A stretch of 49,428 nucleotides of DNA from an uncultured Ralstonia sp. (GCA_913056305.1 CAJXMR010000016.1:1-49428), one strand, 5' to 3'; counted from the stretch's first letter, positions 24,119-33,410 are shown. The notes: generated from the sequence alone by a model not told the origin. Translations and numbers: made by a program.

Positions 24119-25666
24119 ATGAAGACGCTTTCCATCAAGGCCCGGCTGGCGCTGGTGCTGTTTGTTCTGGCAGTGTTCCTGGCGGGCGTCGGCGCGCTGG
24201 GGCTGGTCGGCAACCTGCGCTCCAACGCGGCGCTCAAGGAGACCTACAGCAACCAGCTCGCCTCGGCGCGTGCGCTGGGCCAGGCGATTGCTCGGGTGGG
24301 GCAGACCCGTACGGCGCTCGATCGTGCCATCTATGAAACGGACGACGCTAAGCGCGCGCTGCTGCTCAAGGCCGCCGAGGACCGCTACAAGGAGGGCCTC
24401 GCCGCCTGGAAGGCCTACAACGACCTGCCGTTTGCCACGGCGGAAGAAGAGCGCACCGCAGGCGAGGCCAAGACCGCGCTCGACGCGTTCATGAAGGACG
24501 GCATGGAGCCGACCTTCGCAGCCTTCCAGCGCAATGACATCGAGGGCGCCAAGCCCTTTGTGCTGGACAAGCTCTATACCCTGTCGGCGCCGTACCTGGT
24601 CAAGCTGGACCGCCTCGATGCGATCCAGTCCGAAGTGTCGTCCGCCGCCTACGCCGACGCGCAGTCCTTCTTCACCAAGCTGGTGTGGGCGTTCGTGATC
24701 GTGATCGGCCTGGGCGTGGTGCTCGCGGCCGGCTGCTACGTGGTGCTCTCGCGCGCCATCTCGCTGCCGCTGGCCGAGATGCTGGTGCACTTCAAGGAAA
24801 TCGCCGCCGGCAACCTGACCACCGAGGTGCGCATCCGCTCGCGTGACGAGATGGGCGTGCTGATGGAAGGCCTGCAGCAGATGCAGGGCAAGTTGAAGGA
24901 GACCGTGGTGACGGTGCGTCGCGGCAGCGAGTCGATCGCCTCGGCCACGCAGCAGATCGCGGCGGGCAATACCAACCTGTCGCAGCGCACGGAAGAGCAG
25001 GCCAGCTCGCTGGAGGAAACCGCCTCCAGCATGGAAGAGCTGACCAGCATCGTGAAGCAGAACGCCGACAACGCGCGCCAGGCCAGCACGCTGGCGGTGA
25101 GCGCGTCCGAGATCGCCCAGCAGGGCGGCGCAGTGGTGCAGGACGTGGTGACAACCATGGGCGAGATCAGCACGTCGTCGCGCAAGATCACCGACATCAT
25201 CGCCGTGATCGAAGGCATTGCGTTCCAGACCAACATCCTGGCGCTCAACGCGGCCGTGGAAGCCGCCCGCGCCGGTGAGCAGGGCCGCGGCTTTGCGGTG
25301 GTGGCCGGTGAAGTGCGCACGCTGGCGCAGCGCAGTGCCGGTGCCGCCAAGGAAATCAAATCGCTGATCGAAGATTCCGCTACGCGGGTGGAATCGGGGT
25401 CGAGCCTGGTGGCACGTGCGGGCAAGACGATGGAAGAGATCGTCGTGGCCGTGAAGCGCGTGACCGACATCATGGGCGAGATCAGCGCGGGCTCGGCCGA
25501 GCAAAGCAGCGGCATCGAGCAGATCAACGAAGCCGTCACGCAGATGGACGACGTGACGCAGCAGAACGCGGCGCTGGTCGAGCAGGCGGCTGCTGCCGCG
25601 CAGGCGCTGGAAGAACAGGCGGACGAACTGCGCCGCGCCGTGGCGGTGTTCCGCGTGGCGATGTAA
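24119..25666 (+). CDS. Methyl-accepting chemotaxis protein
   Basis: 515-aa chemoreceptor. The start is ATG 24119 (MKTLSIKARLALVLFVLAVF); the longer frame lacks a site. Layout: TM1 about 9-31, a periplasmic four-helix-bundle ligand domain (about 35-185, ETYSNQLASARALGQAIARV, AEDRYKEGLAAWKAYNDLPF), TM2 at about 186-212, HAMP, and the signalling domain with the highly conserved hairpin IEGIAFQTNILALNAAVEA then EQGRGFAVVAGEVRTLAQRS. Methylation helices contain SLEETASSMEEL. There is no C-terminal NWETF-type CheR-docking pentapeptide, so adaptation must be assisted by other receptors. The ligand is unknown. It is a single-gene unit with a FliA-like promoter upstream and a strong terminator downstream. 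Confidence 0.95.
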   Translation: MKTLSIKARLALVLFVLAVFLAGVGALGLVGNLRSNAALKETYSNQLASARALGQAIARVGQTRTALDRAIYETDDAKRALLLKAAEDRYKEGLAAWKAYNDLPFATAEEERTAGEAKTALDAFMKDGMEPTFAAFQRNDIEGAKPFVLDKLYTLSAPYLVKLDRLDAIQSEVSSAAYADAQSFFTKLVWAFVIVIGLGVVLAAGCYVVLSRAISLPLAEMLVHFKEIAAGNLTTEVRIRSRDEMGVLMEGLQQMQGKLKETVVTVRRGSESIASATQQIAAGNTNLSQRTEEQASSLEETASSMEELTSIVKQNADNARQASTLAVSASEIAQQGGAVVQDVVTTMGEISTSSRKITDIIAVIEGIAFQTNILALNAAVEAARAGEQGRGFAVVAGEVRTLAQRSAGAAKEIKSLIEDSATRVESGSSLVARAGKTMEEIVVAVKRVTDIMGEISAGSAEQSSGIEQINEAVTQMDDVTQQNAALVEQAAAAAQALEEQADELRRAVAVFRVAM

Positions 25667-25685
25667 CGCCTGGGCACCTGATGGG

Positions 25686-25714
25686 TTGCCCCGGCAGCGA
25701 GCTTGCCGGGGCAA
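25686..25714. terminator. Stem-loop after the chemoreceptor gene
   Basis: TTGCCCCGGCA and TGCCGGGGCAA form a perfect 11-bp stem with a 7-base loop, 20 bp after the stop codon. There is no T-run, but a second, canonical terminator follows at 25723. Confidence 0.7.
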
Positions 25715-25722
25715 CGCTACAC

Positions 25723-25760
25723 TGCGGAGTCGGTCTTCGGGCCGGCTCCGCATTTTTTTT
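25723..25760 (+). terminator. Rho-independent terminator of the chemoreceptor gene
   Basis: TGCGGAG T CGG pairs with CCG G CTCCGCA (loop TCTTCGG and one G), directly followed by eight T residues (25753-25760). This is a textbook intrinsic terminator. Confidence 0.9.
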
Positions 25761-25794
25761 GCGCGCGTATTCATAACGATTATTCGGAGGTGTC

Positions 25795-27240
25795 ATGCGT
25801 TTCCAGTGTCGTCGTGTTCCCGTTCGAGCCATGGTGTTGGGCGCCGCGTTGGCGTGCAGTGCCGGGGCCTTCGCTCAGACCGCCCAGTCCATCCCGGCCA
25901 GCAAGCTGCCGTCCGCCACGCTCACGCCCGAGCAGCAGCGCTACCACGACATCTACAAGGAACTGGTCGAGATCAACACGACGCACTCGGCCGGCGACAC
26001 CACCCGCGCGGCGCGCGCGATGGAGAAACGCCTGCGCGATGCCGGCTTTGCGGCCGCCGACATGCAGGTGATCGAGCCCTTCCCCAAGAAGGGCAACCTC
26101 GTGCTGCGCTACAAAGGCACGGGCGCCAAGCAGCCGATCCTGCTGCTGGCCCACATCGATGTGGTGGAAGCCAAGCGAGACGACTGGAAGACCGATCCAT
26201 TCCGGTTGCAGGAGACCGATGGCTACTTCACGGCGCGCGGCTCGATCGACGACAAGGCGATGGCGTCGTCGTTCGTGTCGGTGCTGGGGCAGCTCAAGCA
26301 GGAGGGCTTCAAGCCCTCGCGCGACATCATCCTCGCGCTGACCACCGATGAGGAGCGCGGCGACGTGCCCAGCAACGGCGCGTACTGGATCGTCAAGAAC
26401 AAGCCCGAGCTGGTGAAGGCCGAATTCGGCATCAACGAGGGCGGCGGCGGCGAGCTGCGCGCCGGCAAGCCGGTGCTGCATCGCATCCAGGTGGCCGAGA
26501 AGATGTACACCACCTATGAGCTGGAGGCACATGACGTGGGCGGCCACAGCTCGATCCCGACCAAGAGCAACCCGATCTATGCGCTGACTGCCGCGCTCGA
26601 TCGGCTGGGGGCGTACCAGTTTCCGGTCAAGCTGGCGGACGTGACGCAGACCTACTTCGCCCGCAGCGCGCCGCTGGCGACGGGGCAACTGGCCGAGGAC
26701 ATGCGCGCGGTCGGCACCGGCCACCCGGACCAGGCGTCGATCGATCGCCTGTCGGCCATGCCGTTCTATAACGCACAGCTGCGCACCACCTGCGTGGCCA
26801 CCATGGTCAACGCTGGGCACGCCGAGAACGCGCTGCCGCAGTCGGCCAAGGCAACGGTCAATTGCCGCATCCTGCCGCATGATGACCCGGCCGACATCGA
26901 CCGCCAGCTCAAGCAGGTGATCGGCAACGACAAGATCAGCGTGCGCTACGTCAACCAGCCGCTCGCGAGCCCTGCCTCGCCGCTGAGCGGCGATCTGGTG
27001 AAGACCGTCGACACGCTCACGCAGCAGATGTGGAACGTGCCGGTCATCCCCGCCATGAGCACCGGCGCCACCGATAGCCGCTTCATGCGCAACGCGGGCA
27101 TCCCGATGTATGGCGTGTCGGGCCTGTTCACCGAGCCGGCCGATTACCGCGCGCATGGCCTGGACGAGCGCATCGAGATCGCCCGCCTGTATGACGGCCG
27201 CGAGTTCCTCTATCGCCTCGTCAAGCAGCTTGCAGAGTAG
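25795..27240 (+). CDS. M20/M25/M40-family zinc metallopeptidase, exported
   Basis: 481-aa protein with GGAGGTGTC before ATG 25795 and a Sec signal peptide (VRAMVLGAALACSAGAFAQ). The zinc-site residues of the M20 family are all present: LLLAHIDVVEA (His and the D two residues on), GSIDDKAMASS (bridging Asp), LTTDEERGD (the EE pair, catalytic base and ligand), EFGINEGGGGEL, and a dimerisation domain beginning GGHSSIPTKSNPIY; a final ligand His is in YRAHGLDERI. It is probably a periplasmic carboxypeptidase or aminoacylase-like enzyme; the substrate is unknown. It is a single-gene unit bounded by strong terminators. Confidence 0.93.
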   Translation: MRFQCRRVPVRAMVLGAALACSAGAFAQTAQSIPASKLPSATLTPEQQRYHDIYKELVEINTTHSAGDTTRAARAMEKRLRDAGFAAADMQVIEPFPKKGNLVLRYKGTGAKQPILLLAHIDVVEAKRDDWKTDPFRLQETDGYFTARGSIDDKAMASSFVSVLGQLKQEGFKPSRDIILALTTDEERGDVPSNGAYWIVKNKPELVKAEFGINEGGGGELRAGKPVLHRIQVAEKMYTTYELEAHDVGGHSSIPTKSNPIYALTAALDRLGAYQFPVKLADVTQTYFARSAPLATGQLAEDMRAVGTGHPDQASIDRLSAMPFYNAQLRTTCVATMVNAGHAENALPQSAKATVNCRILPHDDPADIDRQLKQVIGNDKISVRYVNQPLASPASPLSGDLVKTVDTLTQQMWNVPVIPAMSTGATDSRFMRNAGIPMYGVSGLFTEPADYRAHGLDERIEIARLYDGREFLYRLVKQLAE

Positions 27241-27247
27241 GCACGCT

Positions 27248-27274
27248 GCCGCGCCTGCGTTCTGCGGGCGCGGC
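27248..27274. terminator. Stem-loop between convergent M20 peptidase and SDR genes
   Basis: GCCGCGCC and GGCGCGGC form an 8-bp perfect stem, followed on the plus strand by TTGTTCCCGTTTTGG. It lies in the 50-bp gap between convergent stops and can serve the plus-strand gene. Confidence 0.7.
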
Positions 27275-27290
27275 TTGTTCCCGTTTTGGT

Positions 27291-28058
27291 TTAGATGAAG
27301 CCGCCGTCGGTCAGCAGCGTGCGGCCGGTGATCCAGCGCGCGTCGTCGGAGGCCAGGAAGGCGATCGTGTCTGCGATGTCCTCGGGCTCGGCCAGACGGC
27401 CCAGCGGCGTCGATTCACGCATGCGGGCCCTCACCTCGTCGGGGATCGGTGCGGTCATGTCGGTGCGCGTGAGCGCCGGCGCCACCGCGTTGACGGTGAT
27501 GTTGCGCGGCCCCAGCTCCAGCGCGAACGCCTGCGTGAGCGCGCTCACTGCCGCCTTGCTCGCGGCATAGACCGACAACCCGGCCCGCGGCTTGTACGCC
27601 AGGCTCGATGACACGTTGACGATGTGCCCGCCGCGCGCCGGCACATGCGGCAGCACCGCCTGCGACACCAGGATCGCCGAGAACGCGTTGGTGCGGAACT
27701 GCTCGTCGAAGGACGCCTGGTCGATGCTGCCCACCGGCTGGTTTGCGAGGATGCCCGCATTGTTGACGAGGATGTCGATGGCGCCGAAGGTCTCCCGCAC
27801 GGTGCTGACCATCGCGTTGACAGAGGCGGCGTCGGCCACGTCGGCCTGCACGGCAATCGCCTCCGCGCCGGTGGTGCGGATGGACTGGATCACGGCGTGG
27901 GCTTGGGCGTCGTTGCTGCGATAGACGACCGCCACGCGGGCACCGTCGGCGGCCAGGCGGCGTGCAACCGCCGCGCCAATGCCGCGCGAGCCGCCGGTGA
28001 CGATGGCGGTGCGCCCGGCAAGGCGCGGGGCGGGGGACTGGGTTTGCGGGTTCGACAT
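27291..28058 (-). CDS. Short-chain dehydrogenase/reductase (FabG-like)
   Basis: 255-aa classical SDR starting at ATG 28058, with AGGAGAACAGC just upstream. Motifs: TGGSRGIG (cofactor), NNAGIL, catalytic Ser in VNVSSSLAYKP, YAASK (Tyr-x-x-x-Lys), and the C-terminal WITGRTLLTDGGFI found in FabG-like enzymes. Arg in VVYRSND suggests NADPH use. Upstream on the same strand lies a CGNR zinc-finger gene (113-bp gap). The substrate is unknown; annotations such as 3-oxoacyl reductase would be by similarity only. Confidence 0.92.
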   Translation of the reverse strand: MSNPQTQSPAPRLAGRTAIVTGGSRGIGAAVARRLAADGARVAVVYRSNDAQAHAVIQSIRTTGAEAIAVQADVADAASVNAMVSTVRETFGAIDILVNNAGILANQPVGSIDQASFDEQFRTNAFSAILVSQAVLPHVPARGGHIVNVSSSLAYKPRAGLSVYAASKAAVSALTQAFALELGPRNITVNAVAPALTRTDMTAPIPDEVRARMRESTPLGRLAEPEDIADTIAFLASDDARWITGRTLLTDGGFI

Positions 28059-28171
28059 GCTGTTCTCCTGAAATGGATGGCGAGGTTTCGGGAGAACAGG
28101 TTACGAAGCAGCCACCCCGCGCGCAGCCGGCGCTGCCGCGACGCGGCGTTCCAGCAGCGGAACGAGGCGGC

Positions 28172-28747
28172 CTACGCTTGCTGGCGCTTACGGTATTCCG
28201 CCACCTTGTGCCGGTTGCCGCAGACCGCCATGCTGCACCAGCGCCGCTTGTGCGATTTGGTGCGGTCGTAGAACCACAGCGTGCAATCCGGATGCTCGCA
28301 CACGCGCACTAGCTGGAATTCGCCCTCAGCCAGCAGCTGTGCGGCGGCCTCGGCCAAGGGTGCCAGGCACTGCTCGACCGAATCGGTCGGGCGCAGGCGT
28401 TCCACGCGTGGCGTGTCACCGTCCCACACCAGCACGGGGTGGCTGGGTGCCTGCCGCAGGAACACGTTGAGCGCGTCCGCGCTGGCGGCGTGGCCGGCTT
28501 TGCGGGCCTCCACCAGCGTGCGGATCGCCTCGCGCAGGTGCCGCGCCACCGCCAGCAGGACCCCCGCCGGGTAGCGGCCGGCAAGCGGTCCGGCCAGCCA
28601 GCCGGCACGCACGAGCCAGTCGGAAACATCGGCATCGGATTGCCAGAAATCGTGCGACTGGCCATCGACGTTGGCCACGGTGTTGAGCATGTCGAGCACC
28701 GGGTGGTCGGCGATCAGGAGCGGGGTATCTGCGGCGGGCGAGGACAT
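28172..28747 (-). CDS. CGNR zinc-finger (ABATE domain) protein
   Basis: 191-aa protein. The N-terminal ABATE domain (LLIADHPVLDMLNTVANVDG, DWLVRAGWL) is followed by a C-terminal treble-clef zinc finger with CEHPDCTLWFYDRTKSHKRR, WCSM and the family-defining CGNR. The four Cys are all present. Such proteins are putative DNA-binding stress regulators of unknown target. It lies directly upstream of an SDR on the same strand and is divergent from the nitronate-monooxygenase-like gene at 28898, so it may regulate either (inference). Confidence 0.9.
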   Translation of the reverse strand: MSSPAADTPLLIADHPVLDMLNTVANVDGQSHDFWQSDADVSDWLVRAGWLAGPLAGRYPAGVLLAVARHLREAIRTLVEARKAGHAASADALNVFLRQAPSHPVLVWDGDTPRVERLRPTDSVEQCLAPLAEAAAQLLAEGEFQLVRVCEHPDCTLWFYDRTKSHKRRWCSMAVCGNRHKVAEYRKRQQA

Positions 28748-28897
28748 GGCGGCGCGTGGAAGGGGTGATGTGCGGATTGTAACCTTTTTGCTGGCTGTAT
28801 ATGAGTTACATGAGGGCTCATGCCTTGTCCGCGCAAATCTGGTGCGAAGACCAGCGCATTACCATGTGCCCATCGCAACTGTTTGCCGGAGATGATC

Positions 28898-29986
28898 ATG
28901 AACGCATGGCCCGATGCCCGCGTGCTGACGTTGTTCAACATCGACGTGCCCATCGTGCTGGGACCGATGGCCGGCGTGGCCGGCGCGGAGCTGGCAATAG
29001 CGGTGGCGCGCGCCGGCGGCCTTGGCTCCCTGCCGTGCGCGATGCTCAGCGCCGAGCAGATCCGCCAGCAGGTCGAACAGTTCCGTGCCGCCGTGCGCGG
29101 GCCCATCAACCTGAACTTCTTCTGTCACACGCCGCCCCAGCCCGACCCGGAGCGAGAGGCCAAGTGGCGCGCGCACCTGGCGCCGTACTACGCCGAGTTC
29201 GGCATCGATCCCAACGCGCAGGCGCCGGCTGTTAACCGCGCGCCGTTCGACGCCACCACCTGCGCGCTCGTCGAGGAACTCAGGCCCGAGGTGGTGAGTT
29301 TCCATTTCGGTTTGCCGGCGCCCGAGCTGCTGGCGCGCGTGAAGGCCACAGGTGCGAAGGTCATCTCCGCTGCCACCACCGTGGAAGAAGCGCGCTGGCT
29401 GGAAGCGCGCGGCGTCGATGCCATCATCGCCATGGGCAACGAGGCGGGTGGGCACCGCGGAATGTTCCTCGCCAAGACCATTGAGTCGCAGGTCGGTACG
29501 TTTGCGCTGGTGCCGCAGGTGGCCGATGCGGTGCGCGTGCCCGTGATCGCCGCGGGTGGCATTGCAGATGCGCGCGGGCTGGTGGCCGCGCTGGCGCTGG
29601 GCGCCTCGGCCGTGCAGATCGGCACCGCCTACATGCTCTCGCCCGAGGCGACGACCTCGGCCATCCACCGCGCCGCGCTCAAGCAGGCGACCGACGCCGA
29701 TACCGCGTTGACCAACCTGTTCACCGGCCGCCCCGCGCGCGGCATCGTCAACCGGCTGATGCGCGAGATCGGGCCGATGAGCCCCTTCGCTCCGGCCTTC
29801 CCGACTGCCGGCGGTGCATTGGCGCCGCTGCGCGCCAAGACCACGTCCGATGGCTCCGGCGATTTCATCAACCTGTGGTCCGGCCAGGCCGGCCAGTTGG
29901 CCACGGAAGACAGCGCCGAGGCCATCACCCGCCGCATCGCCACGCAGGCGCTCGAGCGGCTGGCGCCGGCACACAGTCTCGCCTGA
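28898..29986 (+). CDS. NAD(P)H-dependent flavin oxidoreductase / nitronate monooxygenase-like
   Basis: 362-aa FMN TIM-barrel enzyme. ATG 28898 (MNAWPDARVLTLF) has GGAG six bases upstream; ATG 28892 is possible. Family motifs: VPIVLGPMAGVAGAELAIAV (N-terminal flavin contact), GGLGSLP, the FHFGLP strand, GNEAGGHRGMF (AGGH catalytic region), VIAAGGIADARGLVAAL and AVQIGTAYMLSPE (phosphate binding). Members oxidise nitronates or act as NADPH:quinone reductases, so the reaction is only approximate. A second, distant homologue is at 33984. A strong terminator follows at 30013. Confidence 0.92.
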   Translation: MNAWPDARVLTLFNIDVPIVLGPMAGVAGAELAIAVARAGGLGSLPCAMLSAEQIRQQVEQFRAAVRGPINLNFFCHTPPQPDPEREAKWRAHLAPYYAEFGIDPNAQAPAVNRAPFDATTCALVEELRPEVVSFHFGLPAPELLARVKATGAKVISAATTVEEARWLEARGVDAIIAMGNEAGGHRGMFLAKTIESQVGTFALVPQVADAVRVPVIAAGGIADARGLVAALALGASAVQIGTAYMLSPEATTSAIHRAALKQATDADTALTNLFTGRPARGIVNRLMREIGPMSPFAPAFPTAGGALAPLRAKTTSDGSGDFINLWSGQAGQLATEDSAEAITRRIATQALERLAPAHSLA

Positions 29987-30012
29987 GTTTTCCTGCTGCA
30001 TCACTTCCCGCG

Positions 30013-30045
30013 CGGGCACGCCACATGGCGTGCCCGTTTTGCTTT
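30013..30045 (+). terminator. Rho-independent terminator after the nitronate-monooxygenase-like gene
   Basis: CGGGCACGCCA (30013-30023) and TGGCGTGCCCG (30026-30036) form a perfect 11-bp stem, followed by TTTTGCTTT. It lies 27 bp after the stop codon. Confidence 0.88.
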
Positions 30046-30161
30046 GGCATCACGAATCGGAATGCGATCGATGGAAAAATATCATGTAACTTGAAAAAAT
30101 ATATTTAGACGGTTACGATGCGTTCCTGTGCAGTTCCCAAAACCCCATCAGGAGCCTTGCC

Positions 30162-31070
30162 ATGAACGCCCCCGCACAAGCCGTCGACCTCGTCATCGAT
30201 GCCTACGCCCCCATTGCCGTGCGCCATCGCACCGAGGATGTCGACGGCGTGAACGTCTTCTACCGCGAGGCCGGCTCAGCTGATGCGCCCACCGTGCTGC
30301 TGCTGCACGGCTTCCCGAGCGCCTCACACATGTTCCGCGACCTGATCCCGCAACTGGCCGAGCGCTATCACGTGGTGGCGCCCGACTTGCCCGGCTTCGG
30401 CCTGACGCAGGTGCCGGACGGCTTCCGCTATACCTTCGACAATCTGGCACGCGTGGTGGATGGCTTCACGGAGGCGCTCGGCCTGGCGCGCTTCGCCGTC
30501 TACGTGTTCGACTATGGCGCGCCGGTCAGTTGGCGGCTGGCAATGGCGCACCCGGAGCGCATCACGGCCATCGTCACGCAGAACGGCAATGCCTACGAGG
30601 AGGGCCTGGGTGAGGGCCCGTGGGCACCGGTCAAGGCGTACTGGGCCCACCCGGACGACGCGCACCGGCGCGAACTGCACATGCTGGTCTCCGACGAGAT
30701 GACGCAATGGCAGTATCTGAACGGCGTGCCCGATCCGACGCGCGTGGCGCCGGACGGTTACCTGCTCGACCAATATTTCCTCAGCCGCCCGGGCCAGCTC
30801 GACATCCAGATGGACCTGTTCCTGGACTACGCGAGCAACGTGGCGCTGTATCCGGCGCTGCACCAGTACTTCCGCACGCACCGTCCGCCGCTGCTGGCCG
30901 TGTGGGGCCGCAATGACGCGATCTTCATCCCGCCCGGTGCCGAAGCCTTCCAGCGCGATCTGCCGCAGGCCGAGGTGCACTTTGTCGATAGCGGCCACTT
31001 TGCGCTGGAGACGCACCATGAGGAAATCGGCGCGCGCATGCTCGATTTTCTCGGCCGGGTGGTGAAGTAG
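30162..31070 (+). CDS. Alpha/beta hydrolase, haloalkane dehalogenase/epoxide hydrolase type
   Basis: 302-aa hydrolase with AGGAG upstream of ATG 30162. The nucleophile elbow reads VFDYGAPVSWRLA, with Asp in place of Ser, as in haloalkane dehalogenases and epoxide hydrolases. The oxyanion region is LLLHGFPSASHMFRDL. The acid is probably in VWGRNDAIF and the catalytic His in VDSGHFALETH. A helical cap (about 140-215) separates the two halves. The physiological substrate is unknown. An AT-rich stretch (about 30080-30115, AAAAAATATATTTAG) marks a likely promoter. It converges on a LysR gene at 31081. Confidence 0.9.
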   Translation: MNAPAQAVDLVIDAYAPIAVRHRTEDVDGVNVFYREAGSADAPTVLLLHGFPSASHMFRDLIPQLAERYHVVAPDLPGFGLTQVPDGFRYTFDNLARVVDGFTEALGLARFAVYVFDYGAPVSWRLAMAHPERITAIVTQNGNAYEEGLGEGPWAPVKAYWAHPDDAHRRELHMLVSDEMTQWQYLNGVPDPTRVAPDGYLLDQYFLSRPGQLDIQMDLFLDYASNVALYPALHQYFRTHRPPLLAVWGRNDAIFIPPGAEAFQRDLPQAEVHFVDSGHFALETHHEEIGARMLDFLGRVVK

Positions 31071-31080
31071 CCGCGCGCCT

Positions 31081-31998
31081 TCAGGCGAGCGGTCGCATGG
31101 TGGGTTCGCTGGCGAAACGCTCGCGCAGGAACGACACCAGCGCCTTGACCGACGGCGGCACGCCCGCCCGCGACGGATACAGCGCGTGCAGGTCGGCCGG
31201 CTCGGGCATCCAGCCTGGCAGCACGGTGCGCAGGCGGCCGTCGGCCAGGGCCGCATGGCAGCAGTGCTGCGGCAGTATGGTCAGCCCGAGCCCGGCGATG
31301 GCGGCTTCGCGCAGCGCGATGATGTTGTCGGAGGCAAAGCGCGGGCGCACGGGCAGGGCCAGGCGATGGCCCCGGGCGTCCTGCAGCACCCAATCGCGGC
31401 AGCGCGCGAGCGTGCCCTGGCCCAGGCACGGCAGGTCGTCCAGATCGGCGGGCGTGGCCGGTGCGCCCGCGCGCGCAATCAACGCAGGACTGGCCACCAG
31501 CACGCGAGGTGAACTGGCCAGATGCCGCGCGACCACATCGCGCGAAGGCAGCGGCCCCGTCGCCGCGCGGATGGCCACGTCGATGCGCTGCTCAATCAGA
31601 TCGACATAGGTGTTGGAGAGGTCCAGCTCGACGCGCAGCTTCGGATGCGCATCGGCAAACTCGGCCAGCCAGCCGGCGAGCAGTGTCTCCGCCAGCAGCG
31701 GTGAGGTGCCCACGCGCAGCACGCCCGCCGGCTCGCTGCGTGCGGCGCCGGCCAGCGCCTCGATGGCGGCCGAGGCATCGGCCATGTCGCGGGCGTGCCG
31801 ATATACCGCCTCGCCCACCGGCGTGACCGACACGCGGTGGCTCGAGCGCTGCAGCAAGCGCGTGCCCAACTGTGTTTCCAACTCGGCAATGCGCCGGCTC
31901 AGGCGCGACTTGGGAATGCCCGTGGCGCGCTCGGCGGCAGAAAAGCCACCGGCTTCCACCACGCGGGTGAAGAGGTAGAGATCGTCGAAACGCTTCAT
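31081..31998 (-). CDS. LysR-family transcriptional regulator
   Basis: 305 aa. The N-terminal winged HTH is MKRFDDLYLFTRVVEAGGFS, AAERATGIPKSRLSRRIAEL and LGTRLLQRSSHRVSVT, followed by the effector domain (ESP-type LRVGTSPLLAE, LAYPSRAGVPPSVKALVSFL at the end). The substitution of Leu for Phe in LYLFTRVVEAGGFSAA is common in this clade. It is tail-to-tail with the alpha/beta hydrolase (10-bp gap) and divergent from the pepsin-like lipoprotein gene (32219). Its target is not evident. Confidence 0.92.
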   Translation of the reverse strand: MKRFDDLYLFTRVVEAGGFSAAERATGIPKSRLSRRIAELETQLGTRLLQRSSHRVSVTPVGEAVYRHARDMADASAAIEALAGAARSEPAGVLRVGTSPLLAETLLAGWLAEFADAHPKLRVELDLSNTYVDLIEQRIDVAIRAATGPLPSRDVVARHLASSPRVLVASPALIARAGAPATPADLDDLPCLGQGTLARCRDWVLQDARGHRLALPVRPRFASDNIIALREAAIAGLGLTILPQHCCHAALADGRLRTVLPGWMPEPADLHALYPSRAGVPPSVKALVSFLRERFASEPTMRPLA

Positions 31999-32218
31999 GT
32001 TCCTGTCCTGCCTGGCGCGCGGATGCGAGAAGACGTGCCTTGGCGCCGCCGCGTGTCAATAAAGTTCGAGATCGTCGCAGAAGTTGTGTCTTGTGTGTTG
32101 CCGCGTCGGCGGGAAGGTGTTCTGGCGAGTTGTTCAGATTGCACTGATTTTCTAACGGTGCAGAACGATTCACAGCGACTCCAAACCAACAAGCAAGAAC
32201 ACGTTTTCGGAATAGACC

Positions 32219-33310
32219 ATGAGGACAACGACATTCAAGCCCCGCACGCTGATCGCCTGCGCGGCGGTTTCCTGTGTGCTGGCTGCCTGCGGCGGTGATG
32301 ATGGTGGTGGTGGCGGTTCGGGTGGCGGCTTGAAGCCGGACGGCGGCCCGCAGCGGGCCACCGTGCCGATCAGCCAGACGGTCTTGTCAGACGGCACCAC
32401 GCGGTACTCCATTCCCGTGACCATTGGCAATGCGCCGCCGGTCAATGCCATGCTCGACACTGGATCGTGGGGGCTGCGCGTGCTGCCCGGTGCGGTGCCC
32501 GCCAGCGCCTATACGGCCTCGGCCACCACCACGTCTTATGCCTATGGCGCCGGCGTAAGCCTGATCGGCAACAACGCCACGGCCAACCTCACGCTCGGCT
32601 CGCTGCCGAGCGCGGCACCCGTGCCGATGATGGCGATCTCCAGCCTTGCCTGCATGCCCGCCAATCCGCATTGCCCGGCCAGCAAGATGAGCATCGACGA
32701 ATACGGGATCGGTGGCGATGGCCTGCCCAACGAGGGCTTCAAGGCGATCATCGGCGTGGCGTTGGGCTTCCAGGCGCCGGCACAGGGCGAGGGCGTTCCC
32801 AGCCCGTTGCCTTACTTTGGGCAGGGACAATTCATCGTTAGCCTGCCGGCACCGGGGCAGGCAACCGGCACGCTGACGATCAACCCGACCGCCGACGACC
32901 TGAAGGGCTTCACGATGTATGCCCTCAAGCAATTGCCGACCGCGTTGCCGAACGGTGTGCCGGCCTGGAACGTGCGGCAGCTGCCGGGCTGCCTGGCCAA
33001 CACGGCGACCGGCAAGTCGTTCTGTGCACCGACCATGCTGGACTCCGGCACGGGCAGTGTTGTCGTGGGCGGCACGGCCAGCGAACCTGCGCCGCCCTTC
33101 GCGGCGAACGACGCGGCCGTGTTCTCGGTGTCCGGGCCCAATGGCACCGTCAAGTCGCCGGCCTTCACGGTCGCGGCAAGCGGGATCACGCACGTCGCAT
33201 CCCAGACCGCCGCGACCGCGCAGATGGTCGCTGGCGTGATGCCGTACCTGTACTTCGACGTGTACTACGACGCGACCAACGGCCAGATCGGGCTGCGCCC
33301 GAAGTCGTGA
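32219..33310 (+). CDS. Lipoprotein with pepsin-like aspartic protease motifs
   Basis: 363-aa lipoprotein. Signal peptide with lipobox (AAVSCVLAACGGDDG, lipidated Cys in LAAC), then a Gly/Asp linker. The mature protein carries two motifs of bilobal aspartic proteases: NAMLDTGSWGLRVL (DTGS, about residue 82) and PTMLDSGTGSVVVGG (DSGT, about residue 275), the spacing of an A1-type enzyme with two lobes. DUF3443 proteins of the Burkholderiaceae share the DTGS element, so it may belong there. Cys pairs (SSLACMPANPHC; LPGCLANTATGKSFC) suggest disulfides in the periplasm. Protease activity is inferred from motifs and has not been shown. A PadR gene follows about 100 bp later. Confidence 0.75.
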   Translation: MRTTTFKPRTLIACAAVSCVLAACGGDDGGGGGSGGGLKPDGGPQRATVPISQTVLSDGTTRYSIPVTIGNAPPVNAMLDTGSWGLRVLPGAVPASAYTASATTTSYAYGAGVSLIGNNATANLTLGSLPSAAPVPMMAISSLACMPANPHCPASKMSIDEYGIGGDGLPNEGFKAIIGVALGFQAPAQGEGVPSPLPYFGQGQFIVSLPAPGQATGTLTINPTADDLKGFTMYALKQLPTALPNGVPAWNVRQLPGCLANTATGKSFCAPTMLDSGTGSVVVGGTASEPAPPFAANDAAVFSVSGPNGTVKSPAFTVAASGITHVASQTAATAQMVAGVMPYLYFDVYYDATNGQIGLRPKS

Positions 33311-33410
33311 CGACGGCAGCGCGCTGACCGTTGCATCAGCGCCGCAGCGCGTGCGCTCCGAGGCGGTGGCGATCGTTATACTGATGCGATTGCCGGCCGC
33401 CTTTTTTCTC

